A DNA stretch of 64,000 nucleotides from Cervus elaphus (GCF_910594005.1 NC_057841.1:13501001-13565000); one strand, 5' to 3'; positions 20,530-32,279 are shown, counted from the first letter of the stretch. Notes: a model not told the origin generated them from the letters alone. A program made the numbers and translations.

Positions 20530-21030
20530 TTAAAAAGTATTTATTTTAACTGGGTGATAATTACAGTATTGTGATGTTCTCTGCCATACATCAGCATGAG
20601 TGAGTCATAGGTGTGCACGTGCCCCCTCCGTCAGGAACCTCCTCCCACCCCCCTCCCCACCCCATCCCTCCAGGTGGTCACAGACTGTGGGCTCTGGGCT
20701 CTGTGTCACACGTCAAACTCCCACTGGCTATCTGTTTTACATGTGGTGATGTATACGCTTCAATGCTATTCTTTCAAATCATCCCACCCTCTCCTTCTCC
20801 CACTGTGTCCAACGTCCGTTCTTCATTTCCATGTCTCCTTTGCTGCCCCGCACATCGGATCGTCGGTACCATCTTTCTAGCTTCCAGGTATGTGCATTAA
20901 TATGCGATAGTTGTCTTTTTCTGTCTTACTTCACTCTGTATGATAGACTCTAGGTTCATCCACCTCGTTAGAGCTGACTCAGATGCATTCCCTTTTATGG
21001 CTGCGTATTATTCCATTGCGTGTATGTACC
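20530..21030 (-). mobile_element. L1 3' end fragment
   Basis: Antisense ruminant L1 3' UTR: 'gccatacatcagcatgagtgagtcatag', a GC-rich 'ccacccccctccccaccccatcc' block, and 'tatggctgcgtattattccattgcgtgtatg' near ORF2's end. Several small indels. Confidence 0.82.
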
Positions 21031-21200
21031 TTAACTCTCTCCTGTCCTCCTGCTTCCCACCAACCCGTGTTATTTCATTCTTTGCATTTCCGTCTCAGCA
21101 GCATGCCTCGTTTTACTCCTTCTTTGTCTATTCCCATGTTCCCTCCTTAGACCTAGCCTGCAATGTTTTCTTATTTCTCTTCTAGAAAGAGCTTCCTAAT

Positions 21201-21411
21201 GCGCCATGCTGAGTCACTCAGTTGTGTCCAACTCTGTGCGACCCCATGGACTGCAGCCCACCAGGCGCCTCTGTCCTGGGGATTTTTCAGGCAAGAATAC
21301 TGGAGTGGGTTGCTGTTTCCTTCTCCAGGGGATCTTCCTGACCCAGGGATGGAACCCAGGTCTCCTGCATTGCAGGTGGATTCTTACTGTCTGCGCCACC
21401 AAGGAAGCCAT
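21201..21411 (-). mobile_element. Bov-tA SINE
   Basis: Antisense full-length copy, ending 'gcgccaccaaggaagcc'. Confidence 0.92.
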
Positions 21412-24400
21412 GTGTCTACACATTCAATTTCATCTTCGTGATTAGACTGAAGGACACCATCTCTACAATTGGCCTATGTTCTTTCTTAAAAGAAAAAAAA
21501 AAAAAAGGACTTTCTGTGCAAGATGGCAAAAACAGTACAAAAAAGGGAATAACATGTTTGGACTAGGATGAATAGAAACAAACCAATATGAATAGGGAGG
21601 AAGTAAAATAGGGCCCTGAGAGTATAGAAAGAAAATACAGGAGAAAAAACTGTGAATTTGTAGCTCTATTCAATCATGACTTTGTTTTTAGAGATGAAAA
21701 AAGTCTAGTCCTGGATCCTCTAAAGCTTTATCCTGTATCGTGGAAAAACAAGAAGGCTCTTCAGGACAAAGAACAGTGAATCCTTCACTAGCCTGCTAAG
21801 GAAGAAATATGTGTGATGGTCAACGGGTTCCTATGCATGGGTCTTTGCCACATGTGGAAAAGTACAGATATGTCTTGGCCAGTGAGAAATAACTGACTCT
21901 CTCGTTGTGACAGTTTATGATTAAGAAAAACCTTTGTCTTATCAAATCCTGCTAACTACTGTTGCCTTACTTATCAACCGGCTGTAATTAGCTACCCTAT
22001 AAAATGTCCAGGTAGAAAGCCAAATATTTAGGAAACCTGGCCATTTCATCCATTTTGAACTGAAATCTGGGACTTCAACCTCAGAAATGGCTTTAGGGAT
22101 AGGCTGATCATGATCATAAAAACCAATTTCAGTTTCTTCTAGAATCTCTGGCTAGGAGCATCCCCTACTCTCCCTGGCAACGTGATGTCCCCAGTAGAAC
22201 GGAGCAGGACTGACTCCGGCCACCTCCGCACCTCCTTCAGAGCATCCTCCACATGAAGCCTTCCCATGCTCCCCCCTCTCTTACTGGCTGGATGTTGACA
22301 TACAATGTGGATCAGAGCTGACGTCGTTATATTTCAATTTAATCGGAAGTGTATAGATTCTTAACAAGGGTAATCTATGGATCTATGGTCTGGGTAAATG
22401 TGTCCATTGGGATTGCATTTGGCTGAAAGTGTATGGCTTAACTAGATACAATTTTTTTTTTTTTTTTTTTTACTTTTTAAAACACTTGACAAGAAGACTT
22501 GACAAGAAAGCATATAGTTCAGCGGTCTCAAGGATGACGCTAAAGATCCAGTGTGTCTTTCCTAAGAACTCTCAGCAAGTGTTCTCCCTCTCGCGGCCAC
22601 AAGATGGCTCTCTATCTCAGGCATCAAACCTTCGTCCTCTGCAGGAGGTTGAAGAGGGGTACCGGAAGACCAGGCAGTGAGCAAAACGTGCACAGAAATG
22701 GTTAGCTGACTCTGACTTCCGTCCTATTGACTAGAACTTTGTCACATGACGACCCCTGGATAAAATAGTGTCTGTGAAGTTAATTAGTTTTGGGTACGTG
22801 TATTGCCGTATCAAATAAAATTATAGATCAGTTGTAAGGAAGAAGGAAAAGATAGAAATTAGAAATTGTGTCTAGTCTGAAAAAAATACAGAAAATCTTT
22901 CTAGAAGACACAGTGGAATCACAATGCATAAAATTGGGTTGCTATCACAAGTAGTTTTGGAAAGTAGTTAAACATAGGTTGCAGGCTCGATGATTGTGGG
23001 TGTTTCAGATGGTGGGGGTTTTGGATCTAGAGGGTGGTACTGTATGATCACTAACGTTCCTCCAACTGTGAGCTTTGATGAGCCTATTGTTTTTCTTTTG
23101 TGTATCTCTCCCTCAATATTGTTTCAGTTTGATCCAAAATGTAAGCCAGTTGCTTTTCAGACCCATCACAAACTAACTCATTTCAATATTCAGATACCTT
23201 CAGTGACTTCTCATTGACTATGCCAGACATACTGAGTTGAAATTGATGAGGTCCATAAATCTGAAGATTTTGCAACTTATCTTTGATGAGATTAAGCAAC
23301 CAGGACTGGGAATGGTGGTTTGTCCACTGTATTATTTTGTAGCAGACCTTTCCAAGGCAGTCTCTTCTCTCCTACCTTTTCTCAACTACCTGTTACATTA
23401 AATTACTCAATGTTCTTCAATCTACTTATTTTCCTGCCTCTGTAACTGTTTTTTCTATTTCTCAGAATGATGGTCCCCAACTCCCCAAATTGAACACTTT
23501 TAATTGCCTTTTTAAAAAAATTTCAAAGTTCTCCCAGTGGTCACCACATTCAGGAATCCTTATTTCTTTCTTCTACGTGGTGACAGCTTCTTCTTTGAAC
23601 ACAGTGACTATTTTGTATGTCTATGTCTTCTACACACTGTGTCCTTTAGTAATATTTTGAAGTATAAGAATTTTATTATTATTATTATTTTTGCCTCTCA
23701 ATGTTTTAGGAAAAGAACTCTCATAATTAGCAAAATATAAATTCAATAAGTGTTTGCTATTTTTTTGAGAAAAATAGCATGAAAGATAATAAGAGAGAGG
23801 TAGAAAATTTCAAAAATGGTATATTCCAAAATGGTATATTTCAAAAATGGTATATTCAAAATTAAACTATGACTATTATTTGTTGTTATAGGACACAGGC
23901 CATTGAGATGAATGTATGGCATATAATCGACAGCAAAGTATGCTTATATTTTCTCATAAAAACAGATAATTACAGGTCCAGTAGTATGATTTTTAAAGAA
24001 TTTATATATTAAAATATCTCTATGAACCGTGAGTCAGGACCTTTTACTCTCTATGTATTTAAAATATTTATTTCTTTACCTATCTACCTATCTCCTTATA
24101 TATATGTATTAATATCTAAATGGCTAGAGAGCTAAATAAATGGACATATATACCTACACAAAATTATAATTTCTGATTGTCTTATTCTGTTATGTGTTAT
24201 TTAATACTTCATGTGATACGTGTTGTGAACTCTAATGAAATAGCAGTTTCCTTTGATTTTTAGCATGGTCATTAGAAAAATGCAAGTGGAAGAGCTCAGT
24301 GTCAAAAGGAATATTCACAATTGTAATTACTGAAATGGATGGAAAAGAGTCTTGGAAATTAAAATCATTTTCAGTTTTCACATTTTTTTTTCTATCTGGT

Positions 24401-24942
24401 GTCTGAGATAACTATAAATGAAGAAATCCTAAATGACACTGAGCTTGATGATTAACTGCCTGGATATAAAGTAATCAGTATGCAAAAATCAACTGGGCTG
24501 AATGAAATATATTTTCAACCTCCAAGGGTATTGTTTTGTTATCATAACTCTAGCAAAATGAAAATGTGCAATATAGAAAGGATTTGTACTGTATAATTAA
24601 TGGAAACCTTGGATACCAATTGTGAAAATAAAAGGACAGAACTCATAAGTGAATTGAAATAGAAATGGAGAGCCTCTCCATCTGGTCCTTGAGAGAAAGC
24701 TGTGAAATTGTGTATAATAACATGCTATTGCCAGGTTCTCCACTGGACATATTTTACTAGCATCTTGTATTAGGTAAATTTTATTTTTTCTTTTTGCTTC
24801 TCAACAAAGATGCTGGAAAATCCCTGAGTCTATTTGTCACCTTCTTCCTGCCCACTCCTTCAATCAGTCCTCCATACGGTTCCACAGAAATGTATCTAAA
24901 ATGCAAGATATTAAGACTTTTCTCAATTCTTTACTGACTTTT
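21412..24942. other. Unique sequence, nothing firmly recognised
   Basis: About 3.5 kb of unique-looking DNA with a poly(A) run (21487-21505), a T run (22451-22470), a TTA microsatellite (23675-23690) and a small tandem repeat (23808-23861). The 83-aa plus frame at 22429-22680 has no recognised domain. Confidence 0.45.
23808..23861. repeat. Short tandem repeat, about 3.3 copies of 15-17 bp
   Basis: Units of the type tttcaaaaatggtata repeat head to tail with small length changes. Confidence 0.75.
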
Positions 24943-25352
24943 TGTTCAGTCACTCAGTCATGTCTGACTCTTTGTGACCTCATGGACTGCAGCACACCAG
25001 GGTTCCCTGTCCTTCACCATATCCTGGAGCTTGCTCTATGTCCACTGAGTCAGTGATGCCATCCAACCATCCCGTCTTCTGTTGTCCCCTTCTCCTCCTG
25101 CCTTTAATCTTTTCCAGCATCAGGGTCTTTTCTAATGAGTCACCTCTTCACATCAGGTGCCCAAAGTATTGGAGCTTCAGCTTCAGCTTCAGCACCAGTC
25201 CTTCCAATGAATATTCAGCATTGACTTCCTTTAGGATGGACTGGTTGGATCACCTTGCAGTCCAAGGGACTCTCAAGAGTCTTCTCCAACACCACAGTTC
25301 AAAAGCATCAGTTCTTTGGTGCTTAGCCTTCTTTATGGCCCAACTCTCATAT
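24943..25352 (-). mobile_element. BovB LINE 3' fragment
   Basis: Antisense BovB from its 3' tail ('ttgttcagtcactcagtcatg') through the RT C-terminal region ('gtccaagggactctcaagagtc', 'agcctt ctttatggcc'). The frame is broken. Confidence 0.9.
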
Positions 25353-25496
25353 TCCTTGACAATATAAAGAGGGCATCTGTAATCTCCTGTATCCTCTCCA
25401 ATGTCATCCCTTCAAATTGTTTCTTGCCAGAGTTTTCCAACACCGTCCCTGTTTACTGTTCTTACCCCACCTTCTTGCATCCTATCTATTTATAAT

Positions 25497-25565
25497 TCTT
25501 ACTGGACTGGAGCTGGTTTACAATGTTGCATTAGTTTCTGGTGGGCAGCAGAGTGAATCAGTTAT
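25497..25565 (-). mobile_element. L1 3' UTR, left part (split by a SINE)
   Basis: 'ctggagctggtttacaatgttgcattagtttctg' is L1 3' UTR in antisense. It resumes after the Bov-tA at 25781. Confidence 0.75.
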
Positions 25566-25780
25566 GTTGTTGCTGTTTAGCTGCTGAGTCATGTCTGACT
25601 CTTTTGCAACTCCATGGAAGGTAGCCCACCAGGCTCCTCTGGCCATGGGATTTCCCAGGCAAGAATACTAGAATGGGTTGCCATTTCCTTCTTCAGGGGA
25701 TCTGCCCGACCCAGGGATCAAACCCACATCTCCTGCATTGGCAGGTGGATTCTTTATGGTTGAACTACCAGGGAAGTCCA
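25566..25780 (-). mobile_element. Bov-tA SINE inserted in L1
   Basis: Full-length antisense Bov-tA, bracketed by aatcagttat (25556-25565) and aatcagtcat (25781-25790), a 10-bp duplication with one change. Confidence 0.92.
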
Positions 25781-26050
25781 AATCAGTCATACTTATACAT
25801 ATATCCAGTCTTTTTTGTGTTTTAGATTATTTTCTCCTATAGGCAATTCCTTCATGTCCATTGAGTCTGTGATGCTATGTAACCCTCTCAATGGACATGA
25901 AGTAATGGCCTATAAAGGGAAAAGAATCTAAACGAACAAACAAACAAAATGAATAGAGTTCCCTGCGCTGTATAGCGTGTTCTTGCCAGCATCCTGTCTA
26001 CTGACGTGCACCACCTTATATTTCAACTCTACCCCGTCAACTCCACCCTT
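25781..26050 (-). mobile_element. L1 3' UTR, right part, with foldback
   Basis: Continues the L1 of 25497 ('acttatacatatatccagtctttt', later 'gaatagagttccctgcgctgtatag'). It is interrupted by an inverted duplication at 25819-25933, listed separately. Confidence 0.75.
25819..25933. repeat. Inverted repeat (47-bp arms, 21-bp loop)
   Basis: Arm 25819-25865 and arm 25887-25933 are reverse complements; the inner 16 bp (25850-25865 with 25887-25902) pair perfectly and the outer part has few mismatches or small indels. Both arms are L1-3'-UTR-like, so this is an inverted duplication inside the element. Confidence 0.88.
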
Positions 26051-26156
26051 TAAGACTCCTTTTAGCCATTATTTTCTCCAGGGAGCTTCCTTAGCCTCCA
26101 AGCTTTCTTTGTTTGGTGTCCCTTTTCTGGGCCCTCAAAGCACCTCATTTTAATGT

Positions 26157-26420
26157 AACTTTTTTCATTGAAGTATAACATGCACGCAGAGAAAGGCAAG
26201 CACAGCTAAACGCATAGGTTGGTTGGTGATGTTAGTCCACATAACCGACACCTGGGGTAAGAAATGGAACATGACTCCACCGTGGAAGCCTCCTCCATCT
26301 CACCCTCCAGTCTCGGCTCCATCCAAAGGCAGTTCCTGTCCTCACTTCTCGCATCATGTCAGTTCCACCTGTTTTTGAATAACATAATGTGTACACCTTT
26401 TTGAACTCAGCAGAAGTTAC
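26157..26420 (-). mobile_element. Older L1 (L1M-type) 3' end relic
   Basis: 'ttcattgaagtataacatgcacgcagagaaaggcaagc' and 'cacataaccgacacctggggtaag' resemble the antisense 3' end of old mammalian L1M elements. Identification from memory of the pattern. Confidence 0.5.
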
Positions 26421-28505
26421 TTAGGACCTTGTCTTTGTACAGCTTGGTCTAGTGATGAATATGTGACAGATGAATGAAAATACACAGCTTTTTTTCCTAA
26501 AGACAGATTTTCTGTTTGCATAAATGGAAGTAGTTTAGCATACTGAAAAAATATTTTAATATGTAGCAATAAAAAGACTCAGTTGTGTACAGTGCTTACA
26601 ATGGCTTTTCTGTATTACTTATACTATCTTCCTTATGTTTCTAAAAAACTGATTTTCATAGCAGACCCTCCAGTTTCAGGTGACTGAACTGGACAATTCT
26701 GTGAAACATACAATTCTTGGTAGGGAAAAAAAAATAGATAATAAAGACAAAGATAGTATTGGATGGCTCTACATGTATTCAGTATTTGGTATTTGAAAGG
26801 CAGTGCATACAAAGGCAAGATTAATATCCTCTTCCTTATAAACATGGAAAGAGATTTAAACAAACGTGAGTTATGGTTGGATCAGGTTACAGAAAGAGCA
26901 CTTGTCAAAACCTAGTGCGCCTATGAAATTTCGCCTTAATTGCAAACTAAGAAGACGGTCAGTCACAGCTTTTCACGGATGCAGACAGAGCACATGAGAC
27001 TCTTAATCAGAGACAAAAGACTTGACCACTCACAGGAGCCAGAGTCAGGGTAGCAGCATTGTTTTAGGCGGCTGATAGTCTTCACCGCAGTGACAGGAGG
27101 AGGGCGTGTGCACACACAGTGGGTGACGTTACAGGGAAGAATCTCCAGCTTAAGGGGCTCACATCTTTCATGAAGGACCGTCGGCATGCCCTTGGCTTCA
27201 CAGGAAAGCCCTGTCTCCATCTTCTGTGGCGACTGCACTTGGCTGTGTGTCTTGCTCTAACCAACATCCTTGAAAGCATCTTACCAACATCCTATACCAA
27301 CATAAGAGAACAGAGGCCATTAGTGCCTTTGCTAAAAGACATGCGAAGATTTGAGAAAGCCAAGGACAACTGTCTCCCCCAAATATCCACCCCTGGCTGG
27401 TACCTTGTTTTAGAATCTGCTGAATTTCCTGGTAGGAGCACTACTCTGTCAGCCATTCTGATGAATCTGAAAGATTAAGTTTTGCCTCAAACAAAACTTA
27501 AATAAAACTACTATCAACACAGTGCCCAGAAAGTAGGATGAGACCACCCCGTGGTATTGATTTCAACCATGATGCATAGGGTCCTGGAACCAGCCAGCCG
27601 AACAAATCCCATTAAGCCCCATGGTCTGTCTTAGAAAGTCAGGTGGCTTTCTCACAATTTCTTACTCAACCTTTCTATTTGACCTGTGGAATTAAGCAGG
27701 TACAGCCAGAGGTATTAACAATTTCAGAACTCTTACTTGGCTCATAAGGAAGAAGCGTGAGGCCAATCTATCATCCATAAAGACACTGGCCAGTGAGTTG
27801 AGGCTGTTTCCCTTTCAGAGACGGTGTCATGGCTCACTGCAGATAAAATCAGGGACATAGTTCACATCATCTTTTACAATTGGTGACTCCCATTGGAGAG
27901 ATAACTGCACACAGGGCATGTTGTCCTTCTGGGTAACTCCCTACAGTAACCAAAGGGGTTACACTTTGGGGAGATCCCTGAGTCATCTGGAGTCTATCTG
28001 ACCCACTAGTGGTGCTTCCATAACACTTTAAGGCCTATTTCCTTGCGTAATATGCAATTCAGTGTATTTTGAGGAAAGAGGCAAGCTAACACTTGGCTTC
28101 TATACCTAAAGTATTGTCTCAGATTCCCTGGAGAGCACTGTTCAGTTTTGCAGGGGGTGGGGGATTGGGGTGGGTGGAGGGGTGGGGGGTGGGTGGGGGG
28201 AGTGGGTTCCTCTAAGTGCATAGATCGGCAGCATCTCCAATGGAGCCTCTCAGCCAGCCAATAAGCCTTGGGTTCCCAGGCAGATCTAATACTTCAGTTA
28301 GTTCCTTGTTCTGAGGGATCCCCTGAGGACAATCCAATTTGTCCTGCCTGTCCATACCAGCCGGGAGGCATTCATCCAGCCCAATGAGTGAATGAAGGCT
28401 ATAGCAGTGGAGGTGGGGAGAAAACTCGAGGGATGTTTCATGCAAGATGTAGGAGAACTGGAACTATCCTTAGCTGTTCTAGGTAGACAGACATCTTGGT
28501 GAAGG
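26421..28505. other. Unassigned region, possibly an old retroelement relic
   Basis: Not recognised with confidence. Minus-strand translation of about 26960-28445 gives protein-like stretches broken by many stops (for example 27082-27279, 28006-28221, 28212-28445). The 119-aa plus frame at 27119-27478 has no recognised domain. Near 28152-28206 lies a G-rich tract. Could be a decayed LTR-element coding region or plain unique DNA. Confidence 0.3.
28152..28206 (+). repeat. G-rich tract, potential G-quadruplex
   Basis: About ten runs of three to six G separated by one to three bases (gggggtggggg...gggtgggggg...gtggg). The plus strand easily satisfies the four-run G-quadruplex rule. Confidence 0.85.
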
Positions 28506-28712
28506 GAAGTGAAAGTCGCTCAGTCGTGTCTGACTCTTTGCGACCCCATGCACTGTTGCCCACCAGGCTCCTCCGTCCATGGGATTCTCCAAGCAAGCAT
28601 ACTGGAGTGGGTTGCCATTTCCTTCTCCAGGGGATCTTCCTGAACCAGGGTTTGAACCCAGGTCTCCTGCCTCGGAAGCAAATTCTTTACCATCTGAGGA
28701 CCAGAGAAGCCC
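28506..28712 (-). mobile_element. Bov-tA SINE
   Basis: Antisense copy from 'gtgaaagtcgctcagtcgtg' to 'gaccagagaagccc'. The tRNA-like head is slightly degraded. Confidence 0.92.
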
Positions 28713-29100
28713 AGAAACAAGGGTGACCCAATAATGATCAGAGTCTTTGACGGGGCTGATAGATCCAATAATTAGTTAAATTGAAAGTGTGTGCAATTGT
28801 TCGGGAGAGCTGCACCAGGGTATTTGCCTTCCTTGCAAATGCTGTGTTGAGACTCTGGAGGAGAAAAGACTGTCAGTGTCCTCCACTCCTGGGTAAGTCC
28901 CAGGATCCAAGATGTTGCACGTTCCTCTGTGTGTTGGGGTTGTCGCTGTTCCTCCAGCACCAGGACATCAGTGAGGCTCATTCCAGTAGTAATAGCTTTG
29001 CTTCTGTTCTAATACTTTCCAACTCACAGTAAATCAGGTGCAAATACACCCGGGGTATATTTATAAAACATAACCAAAATTTGGTTTGCGTCTCCAGGCC
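28713..29100. other. Unique sequence, nothing recognised
   Basis: No supported gene; the short frames on both strands at 28772-29032 are mutual shadows without domains. Confidence 0.45.
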
Positions 29101-29106
29101 CCCTTT

Positions 29107-29165
29107 GACAGTCTATGGGGTCACAAAAGAGTCGAACATGACTGAGTTACACATACACACACACA
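29107..29165 (+). mobile_element. Bov-tA 3' tail fragment with CA repeat
   Basis: 'acagtctatggggtcacaaaagagtcgaacatgactgag' is a sense SINE tail, followed by a short (CA)n run at about 29153-29166. Confidence 0.75.
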
Positions 29166-29668
29166 CATGTAGCTTCTACCTCAGTTAAATTATACATATA
29201 GTCTCCTCCTATAGACATCCTCAGACCCCTTCACAGGGACCATTTGTTCCCAAAGAACTCAAAGAGCTTTGCTCTTTTCTGCAACACGCAGCTTTTCTTT
29301 TCCGCAAAGAGGAAACCCACTTGTTGGGCCTCCCGCTCCTCTCCTTTACCAGCCGTGCTTCTTTGTTGCCAGCACCTACTTTTTGCCACACTTACCAGTT
29401 CTATCACTTACTCCTTCAGTATCCTGAGGTCCTAGTTGTTTTCAGAAAAAAAAAAAAAATTACATGAAAGTGAAATGTTCGCACACCATTCTCTTAATCC
29501 TTTCAGAGGTGAAATTATTTTAAATATTTTTAAAAAGTACTCCTCTTGGTAAATTATGTCAGTGTTTTTCTGAATTGGACCCCATAGAGGAGATGAAATC
29601 TACCTGCGTTGTCTATAAATGTCCAAGTACAGAGTTTTACAGCCAACAGCTTTAAACACAAATATTGG
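29166..29668. other. Unique sequence, nothing recognised
   Basis: A poly(A) run near 29446-29459; no other signal. Confidence 0.45.
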
Positions 29669-29882
29669 GAGAGGTGGTGGTGATGACTAAACTGAGTCTT
29701 GTCCGACTCTTTGTGACCCCACAGACTGTAGCCCTTCAGGCTCTTCTGTCTGTAGGATTCTCCAGGTAAGAATACTGCAGTGGGTTGCCATTTCCTTCTC
29801 TAGGGATCTTCCTGACCCAGGGATGGAACCCAGATCTCCTGCACTGCAGGTGGATTTACAGACTGATCTGCAGGGGAGCCCA
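29669..29882 (-). mobile_element. Bov-tA SINE
   Basis: Antisense copy ('gagtcttgtccgactctttgtgacccc' ... 'ctgcaggggagccc'). Confidence 0.9.
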
Positions 29883-31140
29883 CTGGGAGATGGTGGATTA
29901 AGAATAGTCAGCTGGTTATGTTACACTAACATTGCCAGATGAACTCAGAGACTTTTATTGTGGGTTAAGGATTTGGTCATATGGTGGTAATAGTTTCTAG
30001 TCATTACTATTAGTTGAAAATGAAAACTGATCTAATATAAAACTGTAGCATTTTTATTACCATTTCCTTCTATTTTTTTTAGATAGATTTCAGTCTTAAG
30101 GACACGGATTTAAATTGGTATACAAGACATACTCTTTAAGATGTTTAACTATCTTTTCCTGAGTCTTCTAATAAAATACCACTCTAAAACATATTGACAT
30201 CTCTATAGCATTTTTAAGTCTTATATTTAGATTTCCTTTGTTGTTTATCTTTTCTATAGTCCATACCTTTCCTTTGAGAGAATACATGTTTTTATTCAGT
30301 GTGTTCATTACATAAATTGTCTTTGTCTCTGAAAGTGTAATTATTTAGAAGTGAAAATTGGATTAAAAACATGAGTGCTGAAAGCTTACAACAGTAAAGC
30401 TTATAATTAATAGTACTTTTGTATTATGCACCCAAAAATCTGTTTTCCATTTTATTTAAATAGTCTTTTCTTGTTTATGTCCTGGATTCTTCTTGACAGA
30501 CATCCATAATTAAAATAATTGATTCTGTGAAAAGATCCAGCAGTGTAATGCTTAACAGTCCATATCAAAAAGGTCAGACACCAATTACTGTAATTTTGCA
30601 TAAAATGAAATAAAAAAAGCTGCCCCTTTCACTCCAAGTGAAAAATGTTAGGATAATCAGAATTCTCAGGAGGCTTTTTCAATCAATACATGCTTCAGTG
30701 AATGATTGCAACCCCAAAATTGAAAGAACATTCTATTCAGACCTGCAATTATGGTCACACGGAATATAAGTCCTTTTAGAAGGATTTTTTTCTTCCCCTG
30801 CTTGAAAAGATTGATTTTGGTCATCCGTAGTCCTCGTGTTTTCTCTGACACGATGTTATGCATGTTTCCAGTGTTCAGCCCCTTTTGTGAATGTTTGCAG
30901 TCACTAGACTGACTCCTTCTTGTAATGCTTGTGATTCTTCGTAACAAGGGTACCTTTTCTAGTTAGACTTTCAGGGCTTTAACCAATGAAACCTACACAT
31001 TTTAGGATGATGTAATACTGTGATCTGCAGGGTACTTTTAAAGTCAGCATGTGGAAAACATCATTCATATTAAAGCAGCTTTCTGAGCCTGCTATAAATG
31101 CGATTAATTTTTCCAATAAAATATCCTGTTTTTTTCCCTT
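29883..31140. other. AT-rich unique sequence, nothing recognised
   Basis: The 93-aa minus frame at 30666-30947 has no recognised domain. No RNA gene or repeat family identified. Confidence 0.45.
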
Positions 31141-31268
31141 GGTTTAGGCCCCACATTAATCCAATATGATTTCATCTTGATTACATCTGCAAAGACCCCA
31201 TTTTCAAATGTCACATTCATAGACTTCCAGGGGACATGAAATTTGGGGTACAATATTCAATCTATTAC
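31141..31268 (-). mobile_element. MaLR (MLT1/MST-type) LTR fragment
   Basis: Antisense 5' part of a MaLR LTR: 'taggccccacattaatccaatatgatttcatcttgattacatctgcaaagacccc' and the terminal '...caatctattaca' (LTR start TGTA... on the minus strand). The rest of the LTR is missing. Confidence 0.75.
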
Positions 31269-31330
31269 ACTATAAACTAAAAAATATATACAGTATAATT
31301 GTATATAGTTTTTTTGTAGTTATAGTGTAA
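31265..31330. repeat. 66-bp imperfect palindrome
   Basis: ttacactataa at 31265-31275 pairs with ttatagtgtaa at 31320-31330, and the pairing continues through A/T-rich arms to gtatata/tatatac about a short loop near 31292-31300. It starts at the end of the MaLR fragment. Confidence 0.8.
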
Positions 31331-31370
31331 AAAACCCTCACATGGCCCAGGTGGCCCAGCCAGTAAGTGG

Positions 31371-31399
31371 AATAGATCAAATTTAAAATTTGATCTATT
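31371..31399. repeat. 29-nt palindrome
   Basis: aatagatcaaattt (31371-31384), one central base, then aaatttgatctatt (31386-31399): perfect 14-bp arms. 40 bp from the preceding palindrome. Confidence 0.9.
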
Positions 31400-31689
31400 T
31401 GGTTCTACACGTGGTTCTCAGGCTCTTCTCCTTGACAGTGGATCTGTATTTTACGCTTTATGAAGAGCTCAGGGCTACTCAAAGCTCTTTCCTCTCAACA
31501 CCAAACCTCTCACCCAGACACATACGCGCAGACCATCTTTATTCTAATTTCAAGGCAGAATATTCTCATATGAGTAGAGCACATAAGAATAGAATGTTTG
31601 ATCTCTTTTAATGCCTAGGAAATTAGTATTAGTTGTTCTGTGACTGTATTTGGGCCTGAAGTTTACAGGGTCATATTTTTTCTCTCTAC

Positions 31690-31768
31690 TTTCAATTGAA
31701 TTTTTTTTAAATTTATTTTTAATTGGATGATAATTGCTTTCCAATTTGTGTTGGTTTCTGATCTACAA
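31690..31768 (-). mobile_element. L1 3' UTR start (split by a SINE)
   Basis: Poly(T) then 'taattggatgataattgctttccaatttgtgttggtttctg', the antisense ruminant L1 3' end. Continues at 31966. Confidence 0.85.
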
Positions 31769-31965
31769 GATGTGAAAGTCACTCAGTTGTGTCCAACTCT
31801 TTGAGACCCCACGGATTGTATAGTCCATGGAATTCTTCAGGCCAGAATACTGGATTGGGTAGCTGTTCCCTTCTCCAGTGCACCTTCCCAACCCAGGGAT
31901 TGAACACAGGTCTCCCGCATTGCAGGCAAATTCTTTACCAGCTGAGCCTCCATGGAAGCCCATAG
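31769..31965 (-). mobile_element. Bov-tA SINE inserted in L1
   Basis: Antisense copy from 'gtgaaagtcactcagttgtg' to 'gagcctccatggaagccc', splitting the L1 3' UTR. Confidence 0.9.
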
Positions 31966-32045
31966 AAGGTGAATCAGCTATAAGTGCACATATGTCCCCT
32001 CCCTCTTGGGCCTCCCCTCCCACCCCACCCCCATTGCACCCCTTT
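31966..32045 (-). mobile_element. L1 3' UTR continuation
   Basis: 'gtgaatcagctataagtgcacatatgtcccctccctcttgggcc' continues the L1 3' UTR interrupted by the SINE. Confidence 0.85.
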
Positions 32046-32093
32046 AATTTGATGTGACGAGAGTCAGAGGGATACTTTCATAACAAGTCACTA

Positions 32094-32226
32094 GAAAACT
32101 GGTTCTTTAAGTCTGGTCCCTGGACCAACATAATCAGAAATGCAAGTTCTCATGTCCAGCAATCTGTATTTTAATGAGCCCTCCAAGAGATTGTGATGGA
32201 CACTAAAGTTATAGAACTGCTGCTCC
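32094..32226 (+). repeat. MER5A-like hAT MITE
   Basis: 'ctggttctttaagtctggtccctggacca', 'agaaatgcaagttctc' and 'cagcaatctgtattttaatgagccctccaag' follow the MER5A/B consensus order with an internal deletion. Non-autonomous DNA transposon relic. Confidence 0.75.
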
Positions 32227-32279
32227 AGAATCAAACTTCCTCCACTGCTGGGCATTAATTAAAAGAAAAGTTCTTAGGG

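Noticed and set aside
27119..27478. 119-codon plus-strand frame, possible small gene
   Set aside because: No recognised domain, no promoter or splice evidence, and it lies antisense to protein-like relics of unknown origin.
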